A stretch of 64,000 nucleotides of DNA from Canna indica (GCA_034359265.1 CP136897.1:30987501-31051500), one strand, 5' to 3'. Shown: positions 45,224 to 57,693, counted from the stretch's first letter. Translations and numbers: made by a program. Notes: generated by a model from the letters alone, not told the origin.

Positions 45224-45589
45224 AATATGCACTTCTAATCGTCGTCTAATAAGGGTGAGCGTCCGAGGGAGAGTTCGGGGGTCATCTTCTTCGTCTCTTC
45301 GCGCGCCTTTCAGCGCCACTTGAAAAGCTAAAATCGGACAATAATGCACGGGGTTATGCCCGTTTTAAACGAAAAATAATAATTGAAATGTTATTTTTCT
45401 TATTTATTTACAAATTTTAATTTTTCGGGTCGGTCGGTCGATCGAGCCGGCCGTAGAGGTTGCGGCGGGCCCCGCGCGGGCGATCGACAGCCAAGATTTA
45501 TGGCGACGACGTCGTCTGTCCTTAACGTTTGGTTAGAAAGATTGGTAAAAAAAATGATCTCGTCGTGCAATCAAATAGGTAGTAAGAAA

Positions 45590-45708
45590 AAGGTGCAACA
45601 CGAGGACTTGCCAGGGGTTCACCCATCCTAGTACTACTCTCGCCCAAGCACGCTTAACTTCGGAGTACTGATGGGATCCGGTGCGTTAGTGCTGGTATGA
45701 TCGCACCC
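45590..45708 (-). rRNA. 5S rRNA gene, copy 98
   Basis: Full length, with G99C, C91A and A42U. Partner of copy 125. Confidence 0.94.
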
Positions 45709-46074
45709 GATATGCACTTCTGATCGTCGGCTAATAAGGGTGAGCGTCCGAGGGACAACTCAAGGTCATTTTCTTCGTCTCTTCGCGCGCCTTTCATTGC
45801 CACGTGAAAAGCTAAAATCAGACAATAATGCACGGAGTTACGCTCGTTTTAAACGAAAAATAATAATTGAAATGTTATTTATCTTATTTGTTTACAAATT
45901 TTAATTTTTCGGGTCGGTTGGTCGATCTAGCCGGCCGTAGAGGTTGCGGCGGGCCCCGCGCGGGCGATCGACAGCCAAATTTTATGGCGACGACGTCCTA
46001 CGTCCTTAACGTTTGGTTGGAAAGATTGGTAAAAAAAATGATCTCGTCGTGCAATCAAATAGGTAGTAAAAAAA

Positions 46075-46182
46075 AAGGTGCAACACGAGGACTACCCAGG
46101 GGGTCACCCATCCTAGCCCAAGCACGCTTAACGTCGGAGTACTGATGGGATCAGGTGCGTTAGTGCTGGTATGATCGCACCC
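46075..46182 (-). pseudogene. 5S rRNA pseudogene, copy 99 (11-nt internal deletion)
   Basis: 108 nt. RNA positions 67-77 are missing, which removes the whole intermediate element and shortens the A-box to C-box distance. Other changes are A100U, A50C, A42U and G30U. Upstream promoter and terminator are present. Duplicated as copy 126. Confidence 0.92.
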
Positions 46183-46549
46183 GATATGCACTTCTGATCG
46201 TCGGCTAATAAGGATGAGCGTCCGAGGGAGAGTTCGGGGGTCATTTTCTTCGTCTCTTCCCGTGCCTTTCAGCGCCACGTGAAAAGCTAAAATCGGACAA
46301 TAATGCACGGAGTTACGCCCGTTTTAAACGAGCATTAATAATTGAAATGTTGTTTTTCTTATTTGTTTACAAATTTTAATTTTTCGGGTCGGTTGTTCGA
46401 TCGAGCCGGCCGTAGAGGTTGCGTAGGGCCCCGCGCGGGCGATCGACAGATAAATTTTATGGCGACGACGTCGTCCGTCCTTAACGTTTGGTTAGAAAGA
46501 TTGGTAAAAAAAATGATCTCGTCGTGCAATCAAATAGGTAGTAAAAAAA

Positions 46550-46668
46550 AAGGTGCAACACGAGGACTTCCCATGGGGTCACCAATCCTAGTACTACTCT
46601 CGCCCAAGCACGCTTAACTTCGGAGTTCTGATGGGATTCGGAGCGTTAGTGCTAGTATGATCGCACCC
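46550..46668 (-). rRNA. 5S rRNA gene, copy 100
   Basis: Full length, with C95A, G85U, G31A, A27U and C15U. The G31A change destroys the BamHI site. Relatives are copies 128 and 130. Confidence 0.94.
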
Positions 46669-47034
46669 GTCATGCACTTTTGATCATCGGCTAATAAGGG
46701 TGAGCGTCCGAGGGACAACTCGGGGTCATTTTCTTCGTCTCTTCGCGTGCCTTTCAGCGCCTCGTGAAAAGCTGAAATCGGACAATAATGCACGGAGTTA
46801 CGCCCGTTTTAAACGAAAAATAATAATTGAAATGTTATTTTTCTTATTTATTTACAAATTTTAATTTTTCGGGTCGGTTGGTCGATCGAGCATGCAGTAG
46901 AGGTTGCGGCGGGCCCCGCGTGGGCGATCGACGGCCAAGATTTATGGCGACGACGTCGTCCGTCCTTAACGTTTGGTTAGAAAGATTGGTAAAAAAAATG
47001 ATCTCGTCGTGCAATCAAATAGGTAGTAAAAAAA

Positions 47035-47153
47035 AAGGTGCAACGCGAGGACTTCCCGAGGGGTCACCCATCCTAGTACTACTCTCGCCCAAGCACCCTT
47101 AACTTCGGAGTTCTGATGGGATCCGGTGCGTTAGTGCTAGTATGATCGCACCC
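47035..47153 (-). rRNA. 5S rRNA gene, copy 101
   Basis: Full length, with U109C, U96C, C95U, C57G and C15U. The TATA-like element is altered to CATATTAG. Confidence 0.94.
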
Positions 47154-47519
47154 GTCATGCACTTTTGATCGTCGGCTAATATGGGTGAGCGTCCGAGGGA
47201 CAACTCGGGGTCATTTTCTTCGTCACTTCCCGTGCCTTTCAGCGCCACGTGAAAAGCTAAATTCGGACAATAATGCACGGAGTTACGCCCGTTTTAAACG
47301 AAAAATAATAATTGAAATGTTATTTTTCTTATTTATTTACAAATTTTAATTTTTCGGGTCGGTTGTTCGATTGAGTCGGCCGTAGAGGTTGCGTAGGGCC
47401 CCGCGCGGGCGATCGACAGATAAATTTTATGGCGACGACGTCGTCCGTCCTTAACGTTTGGTTAGAAAGATTGGTAAAAAAAATGATCTCGTCGTGCAAT
47501 CAAATAGGTAGTAAAAAAA

Positions 47520-47638
47520 AAGGTGCAACGCGAGGACTTCCCGAGGGGTCACCCATCCTAGTACTACTCTCGCCCAAGCACCCTTAACTTCGGAGTTCTG
47601 ATGGGATCCGGTGCGTTAGTGCTAGTATGATCGCACCC
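47520..47638 (-). rRNA. 5S rRNA gene, copy 102
   Basis: Full length, with the same changes and upstream element as copy 101, from which it is one 485-bp unit away. Confidence 0.94.
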
Positions 47639-48004
47639 GTCATGCACTTTTGATCGTCGGCTAATATGGGTGAGCGTCCGAGGGACAACTCGGGGTCATT
47701 TTCTTCGTCACTTCCCGTGCCTTTCAGCGCCACGTGAAAAGCTAAATTCGGACAATAATGCACGGAGTTACGCCCGTTTTAAACGAAAAATAATAATTGA
47801 AATGTTATTTTTCTTATTTATTTACAAATTTTAATTTTTCGGGTCGGTTGTTCGATTGAGTCGGCCGTAGAGGTTGCGTAGGGCCCCGCGCGGGCGATCG
47901 ACAGATAAATTTTATGGCGACGACGTCGTCCGTCCTTAACGTTTGGTTAGAAAGATTGGTAAAAAAAATGATCTCGTCGTGCAATCAAATAGGTAGTAAA
48001 AAAA

Positions 48005-48123
48005 AAGGTGCAACGCGAGGACTTCCCAAGGGGTCACCCATCCTAGTACTACTCTCGCACAAGCACCCTTAACTTCGGAGTTCTGATGGGATCCGGTGCT
48101 TTAGTGCTGGTATGATCACACCC
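48005..48123 (-). rRNA. 5S rRNA gene, copy 103
   Basis: Full length, with U109C, C95U, G65U, C57G, C24A and C6U. Partner of copy 132. Confidence 0.94.
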
Positions 48124-48490
48124 GATATGCACTTCTGATTGTCGGCTAATAAGGGTGAGCCTCCGAGGGAGAGTTCAGGGGTCATTTTCTTCGTCTCTTT
48201 GCGCGCCTTTCAGCGCCACGTGAAAAGCTGAAATCGGACAATAATGCACGGAGTTACGCCCGTTTTAAATGAAAAATAATAATTGAAATGTTATTTTTCT
48301 TATTTATTTACAAATTTTAATTTTTCGGGTCGGTTGGTCGATCGAGCCCGCCATAGAGGTTGCGGCAGGCCCCGCGCGGGCGATCGACAGCTAAATTTTA
48401 TGGCGACGATGTCGTCCGTCCTTAACGTTTGGTTAGAAAGATTGGTAAAAAAAATGATCTCGTCGTGCAATCAAATAGGTACTAAAAAAA

Positions 48491-48609
48491 AAGGTGCAAC
48501 GCGAGGACTTTCCAAGGGGTCACCCATCCTACTACCACTCTCGCGCAAGCACGCTTAACTTCGGAGTTCTGATGGGATCCGGAGCGTTAGTGCTAGTATG
48601 ATCGCACCC
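48491..48609 (-). rRNA. 5S rRNA gene, copy 104
   Basis: Full length, with U109C, G99A, C95U, C78G, A74G, G65C, A27U and C15U. Partner of copy 133. Confidence 0.94.
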
Positions 48610-48963
48610 GTCATGCACTTTTGATCGTCGGCTAATAAGGGTGAGCGTCCGAGGGACAACTCGGGGTCATTTTCTTCCTCTCTTCGCGCGCCTTTCAGCG
48701 CCACGTGAAAAGCTGAAATCGGACAATAATGCACGGAGTTACGTCCGTTTTAAACGAAAAATAATAATTGAAATGTTATTTTTCTTATTTATTTACAAAT
48801 TTTAATTTTTCGGGTCGGTTGGTCGATCGAGCCGGTCGTAGAGGTTGCGGCGGGCGATCGACAGCCAAATTTTATGGCGACGACGTCGTCCGTCCTTAAC
48901 GTTTGGTTTGAAAGATTGGTAAAAAAAATGAGCTCGTCATGCACTCAAATAGGTTAAAAAAAA

Positions 48964-49082
48964 AAGGTGCAACATGAGGACTTCCCAGGAGGTCACCCAT
49001 CCTAGTACTACTCTCGCCCAAGCACCCTTAACTTCGGAGTTCTGATCGGATCCGGTGCGTTAGTGCTGGCATGATCGCACCC
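48964..49082 (-). rRNA. 5S rRNA gene, copy 105
   Basis: Full length, with G108A, C93U, C57G, C36G and A13G. C93U restores the base I expect at this position in plant 5S RNA. Nearly the same gene recurs as copies 131 and 134. Confidence 0.94.
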
Positions 49083-49448
49083 GGCATGCACTTCTGATCG
49101 TCGGCTAATAAGGGTGAGCGTCCGTGGGATAGCTCGGGGTCATTTTCTTCGTCTCTTCGCGCGCCTTTCAGCGCCACGTGAAAAGCTGAAATCGGACAAT
49201 AATGCACGGAGTTACGCCCGTTTTAAACGAAAAATAATAATTGAAATGTTATTTTCCTTATTTATTTACAAATTTTAATTTTTCGGGTCGGTTGGTCGAT
49301 CGAGCCGGCTGTAGAGGTTGCGGCGGGCCCCGCGCGGGCGATCGACAGCCAAGATTTATGGCGACAACGTCGTCCGTCCTTAACGTTTGGTTAGAAAGAT
49401 TGGTAAAAAAAATGATCTCGTCGTGCAATCAAATAGGTAGTAAAAGAA

Positions 49449-49567
49449 AAAGTGCAACATGAGGACTTCCCAAGGGGTCACCCATACTAGTACTAGTATC
49501 GCCCAAGCACGCTTAACTTCAGAGTTCTGATGGGATTCGATGCGTTAGTGCTGGTATGATCGCAACC
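49449..49567 (-). rRNA. 5S rRNA gene, copy 106
   Basis: Full length, with C117U, G108A, C95U, G82U, G72C, G70U, C47U, G31A, C28U and G3U. Terminator TTTTTCTTTT. Partner of copy 135. Confidence 0.93.
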
Positions 49568-49934
49568 GTTATGCACTTCTGATCGTCGGCTAATAAGGGT
49601 GAGCGTCCGAGGGAGAGTTCGGGGGTCATTTTCTTCATCTCTTCGCGCGCCTTTCAGCGCCACGTGAACAGCTGAAATCGAACAATAATGCACGGAGTTA
49701 CGCCCGTTTTAAACGAAAAATAATAATTGAAATGTTATTTTTCTTATTTATTTACAAATTTTAATTTTTCGGGTCGGTTGGTCGATGGAGCCGGCCGTAT
49801 AGTTTGCGGCGGGCCCCGCGCAGGCGATCGACAGCCAAATTTTATGGCGGCGACGTCGTCTGTCCTTAACGTTTGGTTAGAAAGATTGGTAAAAAAAATG
49901 ATCTCGTCGTGCAATCAAATAGGTAGTAAAAAAA

Positions 49935-50053
49935 AAGGTGCAACACGAGGACTTCCCAGGGGGTCACCCATCCTTGTACAACTCTCGCACAAGCACGCTT
50001 AACTTCGAAGTTCTGATGGGATCCGGTGCGTTAGTGCTGATATGATCGCACCC
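49935..50053 (-). rRNA. 5S rRNA gene, copy 107
   Basis: Full length, with U79A, A74U, G65U, C46U and C14U. Partner of copy 136. Confidence 0.94.
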
Positions 50054-50407
50054 GTCATGCACTTCTGATCGTCGGCTAATAAGGGTGAGCGTCCGAGGGA
50101 CAGCTCGGGGTCATTTTCTTCGTCTCTTCGCGTGCCTTTCAGCGCCACGTGAAAAGCTGAAATCGGACAATAATGCACGGAGTTACGCCCGTTTTAAATG
50201 AAAAATAATAATTGAAATGCTATTTTTCTTATTTGTTTACAAATTTTAATTTTTCGGGTCGATTGGTCGATCGAGCCGGCCGTAGAGGTTGCGGCGGGCG
50301 ATCGACAGCCAAATTTTATGGCGACGACGTCGTCCGTCCTTAACGTATGGTTAGAAAGATTGGTAAAAATAATGATCTCGTCATGCAATCAAATAGGTTA
50401 AAAAAAA

Positions 50408-50526
50408 AAGGTGCAACACGAGGACTTCCGAGGGGGTCACCCATCCTAATACTACTCTCGCCCAAGCACACTTAACTTCGGAGTTCTGATCGGATCCGGT
50501 GCGTTAGTGCTGGTATGATCGCACCC
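50408..50526 (-). rRNA. 5S rRNA gene, copy 108
   Basis: Full length, with G97C, C78U, C57U and C36G, the same set as copy 84. The following spacer lacks the GC palindrome. Confidence 0.94.
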
Positions 50527-50892
50527 GTCATGCACTTCTGATCGTCGGCTAATAAGGGTGAGCGTCCGAGGGACAGCTCGGGGTCATTTTCTTCGTCTCT
50601 TCGCGCGCCTTTCAGCGCCACGTGAAAAGCTGAAATCGGACAATAATGCACGGAGTTACGCCCGTTTTAAACGAAAAACAATAATTGAAATGTTATTTTT
50701 CTTATTTATTTACAAACTTTAATTTTTCGGGTCGGTTGGTCGATCGAGCCGGCCGTAGAGGTTGCGGCGAGCCCCGCGCGGGCGATCGACAGCCAAGATT
50801 TATGGCGACGACGTCGTCCGTCCTTAACGTTTGGTTAGAAAGATTGGTAAAAAAAATGATGTCGTCGTGCAATCAAATAGGTAGTAAAAGAA

Positions 50893-51011
50893 AAAGTGCA
50901 ACATGAGGACTTCCCAAGGGGTCATCCATCCTAGTACTACTATCGCCCAAGCACGCTTAACTTCGGAGTTCTGATGGGATCCGATGCGTTAGTGCTGGTA
51001 TGATCGCAACC
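50893..51011 (-). rRNA. 5S rRNA gene, copy 109
   Basis: Full length, with C117U, G108A, C95U, G87A, G70U, C28U and G3U. Terminator TTTTTCTTTT. Confidence 0.93.
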
Positions 51012-51378
51012 GTTATCCACTTCTGATCGTCGGCTAATAAGGGTGACAGTCCGAGGGAGAGTTTCGGGGTCATTTTCTTCATCTCTTCGCGCGCCTTTCA
51101 GCGCCACGTGAACAGCTGAAATCGGACAATAATGCACGGTGTTACGCCCGTTTTAAACGAAAAATAATAATTGAAATGTTATTTTTCTTATTTAATTACA
51201 AATTTTAATATTTTGGGTCGGTTGGTCGATGGAGCCGGCCATAGAGTTTGCGGCGGGCCCCGCGCGGGCGATCGACAGCCAAATTTTATGTTGACGACGT
51301 CGTCCGTTCTTAACGTTTGGTTAGAAAGATTGGTAAAAAAAACGATCTCGTCGTGCAAATAAATATGTAGTAAAAAAA

Positions 51379-51497
51379 AAGGTGCAACGCGAGGACTTCC
51401 CAGGGGGTTACCCATCCTAGTACTATTCTCGCACAAGCACGCTTAACTTCAAAGTTCTGATGGGATCCGGTGCGTTAGTGCTGATATGATCGCACCC
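51379..51497 (-). rRNA. 5S rRNA gene, copy 110
   Basis: Full length, with U109C, G89A, G72A, G65U, C47U, C46U and C14U. Confidence 0.93.
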
Positions 51498-51864
51498 GTC
51501 ATGCACTTCTGATCGTCGGCTAATAAGGGTGAGCGTCCGAGGGAGAGTTCGGGGGTCATTTTCTTCATCTCTTCGCGCGCCTTTCAGCGTCACGTGAAAA
51601 GCTGAAATCGAACAATAATGCACGGAGTTACGCATATTTTAAACAAAAAATAATAATTGCAATGTTATTTTTCTTATTTATTTACAAATTTTAATTTTTC
51701 GGGTCGGTTGCTCGATCGAGCCTGCCGTAGAGGTTGCGGCGGGCCCCGCGCGGGCGACGGACAGCCAAATTTTATGTCGACGACGTCGTCCGTCCTTAAC
51801 GTTTGGTTAGAAAGATTGGTAAAAAAAATGATCTCGTCGAGCAATCAAATAGGTAGTAAAAAAA

Positions 51865-51983
51865 AAGGTGCAACACGAGGACTTCCGAAGGGGTCACCCA
51901 TCCTAGTACCACTCTCGCGCAAGCACGCTTAACTTCGGAGTTCTAATGGGATCCGATGCGTTAGTGCTAGTATGATCGCACCC
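51865..51983 (-). rRNA. 5S rRNA gene, copy 111
   Basis: Full length, with G97C, C95U, A74G, G65C, C39U, C28U and C15U. Upstream element CTAATTAG, as in copy 88. Confidence 0.94.
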
Positions 51984-52352
51984 GTCATGCACTTCTGATC
52001 GTCGGCTAATTAGGGTGAGCGTCCGAGGGACAACTCGGGGTCATTTTCTTCGTCTCTTCGCGCGCGTTTCAGCGCCACGTGAAAAGCTGGAATCGGACAA
52101 TAATGCACGGAGTTACGCCCGTTTTAAACGAAAAATAATAATTGAAATGTCATTTTTCTTATTTATTTACAAATTTTAATTTTTCGGGTCGGTTGGTCGA
52201 TCGAGCCGGCCGTAGAGGTTGCGGCGGGCCCCGCGCGGGCGACGGACAGCCAAATTTTATGGCGACGACGTCGTCCGTCCTTAACGATTGGTTAGAAAGA
52301 TTGGTAGTAAAAAAAATGATCTCGTCGTGCAATCAAATAGGTAGTAAAAAAA

Positions 52353-52471
52353 TCGGTGCAACACAAGGACTTCCCAGGGGGTCACCCATCCTAGTACTAC
52401 TCTCGATCAAGCACGCTTAAGTTCGAAGTTTTGATGGGATCCGGTGCGTTAGTGCTGGTATGATCGCACCC
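52353..52471 (-). rRNA. 5S rRNA gene, copy 112
   Basis: Full length, with the six changes and ACCGA end of copy 89, 11,090 bp away. Confidence 0.93.
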
Positions 52472-52837
52472 GTCATGCAATTCTGATCGTCGGCTAATAA
52501 GGGTCAGCATCCGAGGGACAGCTCGGGGTCATTTTCTTCGTCTCTTCGCGCGCCTTTCAGCGCCACGTGAAAAGCTGAAATCGGACAATAATGCACGGTG
52601 TTACGCCCGTTTTAAACGAAAAATAATAATTGAAATGTTATTTTTCTTATTTATTTACAAATTATAATTTTTCGGTTCGGTTGGTCGATCGAGCCGGCCG
52701 TAGAGGTTGCGGCGGGCCCCGCGCGGGTGATCGACAGCCAAATTTTATGCCGATGACATCATCCGTCCTTAACGTTTGGTTAGAAAGAGTGGTAAAAAAA
52801 ATGATCTCGTCGTGCAATCAAATAGGTAGTAAAAAAA

Positions 52838-52956
52838 AAGGTGCAACACGAGGACTTCCCAAGGGGTCACCCATCCTAGTACCACTCTCGCGCAAGCACA
52901 CTTAAGTTCGAAGTTCTGATGGGATCCGGTGCGTTAGTGCTAGTATGATCGCACCC
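52838..52956 (-). rRNA. 5S rRNA gene, copy 113
   Basis: Full length. Same changes as copy 90. Confidence 0.94.
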
Positions 52957-53322
52957 GTCATGCACTTCTGATCGTCGGCTAATAAGGGTGAGCGTCCGAG
53001 GGACAACTCGGGGTCATTTTCTTCGTCTCTTCGCGCACGTTTCAGCGCCACGTGAAAAGCTAAAATCAGACAATAATGCACGGAGTTATGCCCGTTTTAA
53101 ACGAAAAATAAAAATTGAAATGTTATTTTTTCTATTTATTTACAAATTTTAATTTTTCGTGTCGGTTGGTCGATCGAGCCGGCCGTAGAGGTCGCGGCGG
53201 GCCCCGCGCGGGCGATCGACAGCCAAGATTTATTGCGACGACGTCGTCCGTCCTTAACGTTTGGTTAGGAAGATTGGTAAAAAAAATGATCTAGTCATGA
53301 AATCAAATAGGTAGTAAAAAAA

Positions 53323-53445
53323 AAGATGCAATGCGAGGGAGGACTTCCTAGGGGGTCACCCATCCTAGTACTACTCTCGCCCAAGCACGCTTAACTTCGA
53401 AGTTCTGATGGGATCCGATGCGTTAGTGCTGGTATGATCACACCC
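53323..53445 (-). rRNA. 5S rRNA gene, copy 114 (4-nt insertion)
   Basis: 123 nt, with the same insertion and substitutions as copy 91. Confidence 0.92.
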
Positions 53446-53811
53446 AATATGCACTTCCGATCGTCGCCTAATATGGGTGAGCATCTGAGGGAGAGTTCGG
53501 GGGTCATTTTCTTTGTCTCTTTGCGCGCCTTTCAGCGCCACGTGAAAAGCTGAAATCGGACAATAATGCACGGAGTTACACCCGTTTTAAACGAAAAATA
53601 ATATTGAAATATTATTTTTCTTATTTATTTACAAATTTTAATTTTTCGGGTCGGTTGGTCGATCGAGCCGGCCGTAGAGGTTGCGGCGGGCCCCGCTAGG
53701 GCGATCGACAGCCAAATTTTATGGCGACGACGTCGTCCGTCCTTAACGTTTGGTTAGAAAGAATGGTAAAAAAAAATATCTTGTCGTGCAATCAAATAGG
53801 TAGTAAAAAAA

Positions 53812-53930
53812 AAGGTGCAACACAAGGACTTCCGAAGGGGTCACCCATCCTAGTACCACTCTCGCGCAAGCACGCTTAACTTCGGAGTTCTGATGGGATC
53901 CGGTGCGTTAGTGCTAGTATGATCGCACCC
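53812..53930 (-). rRNA. 5S rRNA gene, copy 115
   Basis: Full length, with C107U, G97C, C95U, A74G, G65C and C15U. Confidence 0.94.
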
Positions 53931-54296
53931 GTCATGCACTTCTGATCGTCGGCTAATAAGGGTGAGCCTCCGAGGTTCAACTCGGGGTCATTTTCTTCGT
54001 CTCTTCGCGCGCGTTTCAGCGCCACGTGAAAAGCTGGAATCGGACAATAATGCACGGAGTTACGCCCGTTTTAAACGAAAAATAATAATTGAAATGTCAT
54101 TTTTCTTATTTATTTACAAATTTTAATTTTTTGGGTCGGTTGGTCGATCGAGCCGGCTGTACAGGTTGCGGCGGGCCCCACACGGGCGATCGACAGCCAA
54201 ATTTTATGGCGACGACGTCGTCCGTCCTTAACGTTTGGTTAGAAAGATTGGTAAAAAAAATGATCTCGTCGAGCAATCAAATAGGTAGTAAAAAAA

Positions 54297-54415
54297 AAGG
54301 TGCAACACGAGGACTTCCGAAGGGGTCACCCATCCTAATACCACTCTCGCGCAAGCACGCTTAACTTCGGAGTTCTAATGGGATCCGGTGCGTTAGTGCT
54401 AGTATGATCGCACCC
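54297..54415 (-). rRNA. 5S rRNA gene, copy 116
   Basis: Full length, with G97C, C95U, C78U, A74G, G65C, C39U and C15U. Partner of copy 121. Confidence 0.94.
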
Positions 54416-54780
54416 GTCATGCACTTCTGATCGTCGGCTAATAAGGGTGAACGTCCGAGGGACAACTCGGGGTCATTTTCTTCGTCTCTTCGCGCGCCTT
54501 TCAGCGCCACGTGAAAAGCTAAAATCGAACAATAATGCACGGAGTTACGCCCGTTTTAAACGAAAAATAATAATTGAAATGTTATTTTTCTTATTTATTT
54601 ACAAATTTCAATTTTTCGGGTCGGTTGGTCGATCGAGCCGGCCGTAGAGGTTGCGGCGGGCCCCGCGCGGGCGAACGACAGCCAAATTTTATGGCGACGA
54701 CGCCGTCCGTCCTCAACGTTTGCTTAGAAAGATTGGTAAAAAAATGATCTCATCGTGCAATCAAATAGGTAGTAAAAAAA

Positions 54781-54899
54781 AAGGTGCAACACGAGGACTT
54801 CCCAGGGGGTCACCCATCCTAGTACTACTCTCGATCAAGCACGCTTAAGTTCGAAGTTTTGATGGGATCCGGTGCGTTAGTGCTGGTATGATCGCACCC
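54781..54899 (-). rRNA. 5S rRNA gene, copy 117
   Basis: Full length, with G66U, G65A, G51C, C46U and G41A and a normal nine-T terminator. Confidence 0.94.
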
Positions 54900-55265
54900 G
54901 TCATGCAATTCTGATCGTCGGCTAATAAGGGTCAGCGTCCGAGGGACAGCTCGGGGTCATTTTCTTCGTCTCTTCGCGCGCCTTTCAGCGCCACGTGAAA
55001 AGCTGAAATCGGACAATAATGCACGGTGTTACGCCCGTTTTAAACGAAAAATAATAATTGAAATGTTATTTTTCTTATTTATTTACAAATTATAATTTTT
55101 CGGTTCGGTTGGTCGATCGAGCCGGCCGTAGAGGTTGCGGCGGGCCCCGCGCGGGTGATCGACAGCCAAATTTTATGCCGATGACATCATCCGTCCTTAA
55201 CGTTTGGTTAGAAAGAGTGGTAAAAAAAATGATCTCGTCGTGCAATCAAATAGGTAGTAAAAAAA

Positions 55266-55384
55266 AAGGTGCAACACGAGGACTTCCCAAGGGGTCACCC
55301 ATCCTAGTACCACTCTCGCGCAAGCACACTTAAGTTCGAAGTTCTGATGGGATCCGGTGCGTTAGTGCTAGTATGATCGCACCC
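55266..55384 (-). rRNA. 5S rRNA gene, copy 118
   Basis: Full length. Same type as copies 90 and 113. Confidence 0.94.
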
Positions 55385-55750
55385 GTCATGCACTTCTGAT
55401 CGTCGGCTAATAAGGGTGAGCGTCCGAGGGACAACTCGGGGTCATTTTCTTCGTCTCTTCGCGCACGTTTCAGCGCCACGTGAAAAGCTAAAATCAGACA
55501 ATAATGCACGGAGTTACGCCCGTTTTAAACGAAAAATAAAAATTGAAATGTTATTTTTTCTATTTATTTACAAATTTTAATTTTTCGTGTCGGTTGGTCG
55601 ATCGAGCCGGCCGTAGAGGTCGCGGCGGGCCCCGCGCGGGCGATCGACAGCCAAGATTTATGGCGACGACGTCGTCCGTCCTTAACGTTTGGTTAGGAAG
55701 ATTGGTAAAAAAAATGATCTAGTCATGCAATCAAATAGGTAGTAAAAAAA

Positions 55751-55873
55751 AAGATGCAATGCGAGGGAGGACTTCCTAGGGGGTCACCCATCCTAGTACT
55801 ACTCTCGCCCAAGCACGCTTAACTTCGAAGTTCTGATGGGATCCGATGCGTTAGTGCTGGTATGATCACACCC
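55751..55873 (-). rRNA. 5S rRNA gene, copy 119 (4-nt insertion)
   Basis: 123 nt. Third occurrence of the insertion allele of copy 91. Confidence 0.92.
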
Positions 55874-56239
55874 AATATGCACTTCCGATCGTCGCCTAAT
55901 ATGGGTGAGCATCTGAGGGAGAGTTCGGGGGTCATTTTCTTTGTCTCTTTGCGCGCCTTTCAGCGCCACGTGAAAAGCTGAAATCGGACAATAATGCACG
56001 GAGTTACACCCGTTTTAAACGAAAAATAATATTGAAATATTATTTTTCTTATTTATTTACAAATTTTAATTTTTCGGGTCGGTTGGTCGATCGAGCCGGC
56101 CGTAGAGGTTGAGGCGGGCCCCGCTAGGGCGATCGACAGCCAAATTTTATGGCGACGACGTCGTCCGTCCTTAACGTTTGGTTAGAAAGAATGGTAAAAA
56201 AAAATATCTTGTCGTGCAATCAAATAGGTAGTAAAAAAA

Positions 56240-56358
56240 AAGGTGCAACACGAGGACTTCCGAAGGGGTCACCCATCCTAGTACCACTCTCGCGCAAGCA
56301 CGCTTAACTTCGGAGTTCTGATGGGATCCGGTGCGTTAGTGCTAGTATGATCGCACCC
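56240..56358 (-). rRNA. 5S rRNA gene, copy 120
   Basis: Full length, with G97C, C95U, A74G, G65C and C15U. The base at -1 is A instead of C. Confidence 0.94.
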
Positions 56359-56724
56359 TTCATGCACTTCTGATCGTCGGCTAATAAGGGTGAGCCTCCG
56401 AGGTTCAACTCGGGGTCATTTTCTTCGTCTCTTCGCGCGCGTTTCAGCGCCACGTGAAAAGCTGGAATCGGACAATAATGCACGGAGTTACGCCCGTTTT
56501 AAACGAAAAATAATAATTGAAATGTCATTTTTCTTATTTATTTACAAATTTTAATTTTTTGGGTCGGTTGGTCGATCGAGCCGGCTGTACAGGTTGCGGC
56601 GGGCCCCGCACGGGCGATCGACAGCCAAATTTTATGGCGACGACGTCGTCCGTCCTTAACGTTTGGTTAGAAAGATTGGTAAAAAAAATGATCTCGTCGA
56701 GCAATCAAATAGGTAGTAAAAAAA

Positions 56725-56843
56725 AAGGTGCAACACGAGGACTTCCGAAGGGGTCACCCATCCTAATACCACTCTCGCGCAAGCACGCTTAACTTCGGAG
56801 TTCTAATGGGATCCGGTGCGTTAGTGCTAGTATGATCGCACCC
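56725..56843 (-). rRNA. 5S rRNA gene, copy 121
   Basis: Full length. Same changes as copy 116, 2,428 bp away. Confidence 0.94.
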
Positions 56844-57208
56844 GTCATGCACTTCTGATCGTCGGCTAATAAGGGTGAACGTCCGAGGGACAACTCGGGG
56901 TCATTTTCTTCGTCTCTTCGCGCGCCTTTCAGCGCCACGTGAAAAGCTAAAATCGAACAATAATGCACGGAGTTACGCCCGTTTTAAACGAAAAATAATA
57001 ATTGAAATGTTATTTTTCTTATTTATTTACAAATTTCAATTTTTCGGGTCGGTTGGTCGATCGAGCCGGCCGTAGAGGTTGCGGCGGGCCCCGCGCGGGC
57101 GAACGACAGCCAAATTTTATGGCGACGACGCCGTCCATCCTCAACGTTTGCTTAGAAAGATTGGTAAAAAAATGATCTCGTCGTGCAATCAAATAGGTAG
57201 TAAAAAAA

Positions 57209-57327
57209 AAGGTGCAACACGAGGACTTCCCAGGGGGTCACCCATCCTAGTACTACTCTCGATCAAGCACGCTTAAGTTCGAAGTTTTGATGGGATCCGG
57301 TGCGTTAGTGCTGGTATGATCGCACCC
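57209..57327 (-). rRNA. 5S rRNA gene, copy 122
   Basis: Full length. Same type as copy 117. Confidence 0.94.
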
Positions 57328-57693
57328 GTCATGCAATTCTGATCGTCGGCTAATAAGGGTCAGCGTCCGAGGGACAGCTCGGGGTCATTTTCTTCGTCTC
57401 TTCTCGCGCCTTTCAGTGCCACGTGAAAAGCTAAAATCGGACAATAATGCACGGAGTTACGACCGTTTTAAACGAAAAATAATAATTGAAAAGTTATTTT
57501 TCTTATTTAATTAAAATTTTTAATTTTTCGGGTCGGTTGGTCGATCAAGCCAGCCCTAGAGGTTGCGGGGGGGCCCGCACGGGCCATCGACAGCCAAGAT
57601 TTATGGCGACGACGTCGTCCGTCCTTAACGTTTGGTTAGAAAGATTGGTTAAAAAAATGATCTCGTCGTGCAATCAAATAGGTAGTAAAAAAA

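Larger units (their letters stand above)
47150..48125. repeat. Near-identical adjacent 485-bp units
   Basis: Copies 101, 102 and 103 and their spacers are spaced exactly 485 bp. The spacer variants CACTTCCCGTGCC and the altered TATA-like element are repeated, indicating a fresh single-unit duplication. Confidence 0.8.
40900..50100. repeat. Segmental duplication of the right half, first member
   Basis: Copies 88-107. Subsegments align with 51.9-64.0 kb in the same order, at offsets of 11,090 (copies 88-91), 11,096-11,097 (92-93), 13,036 (95-99) and 13,993-13,994 (103-107). Confidence 0.82.
52430..57285. repeat. 2,428-bp five-gene higher-order repeat, two copies
   Basis: Copies 112-116 and 117-121 repeat at exactly 2,428 bp, including the 4-nt insertion gene. 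It lies inside the second segmental duplication and accounts for most of its extra length. Confidence 0.9.
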
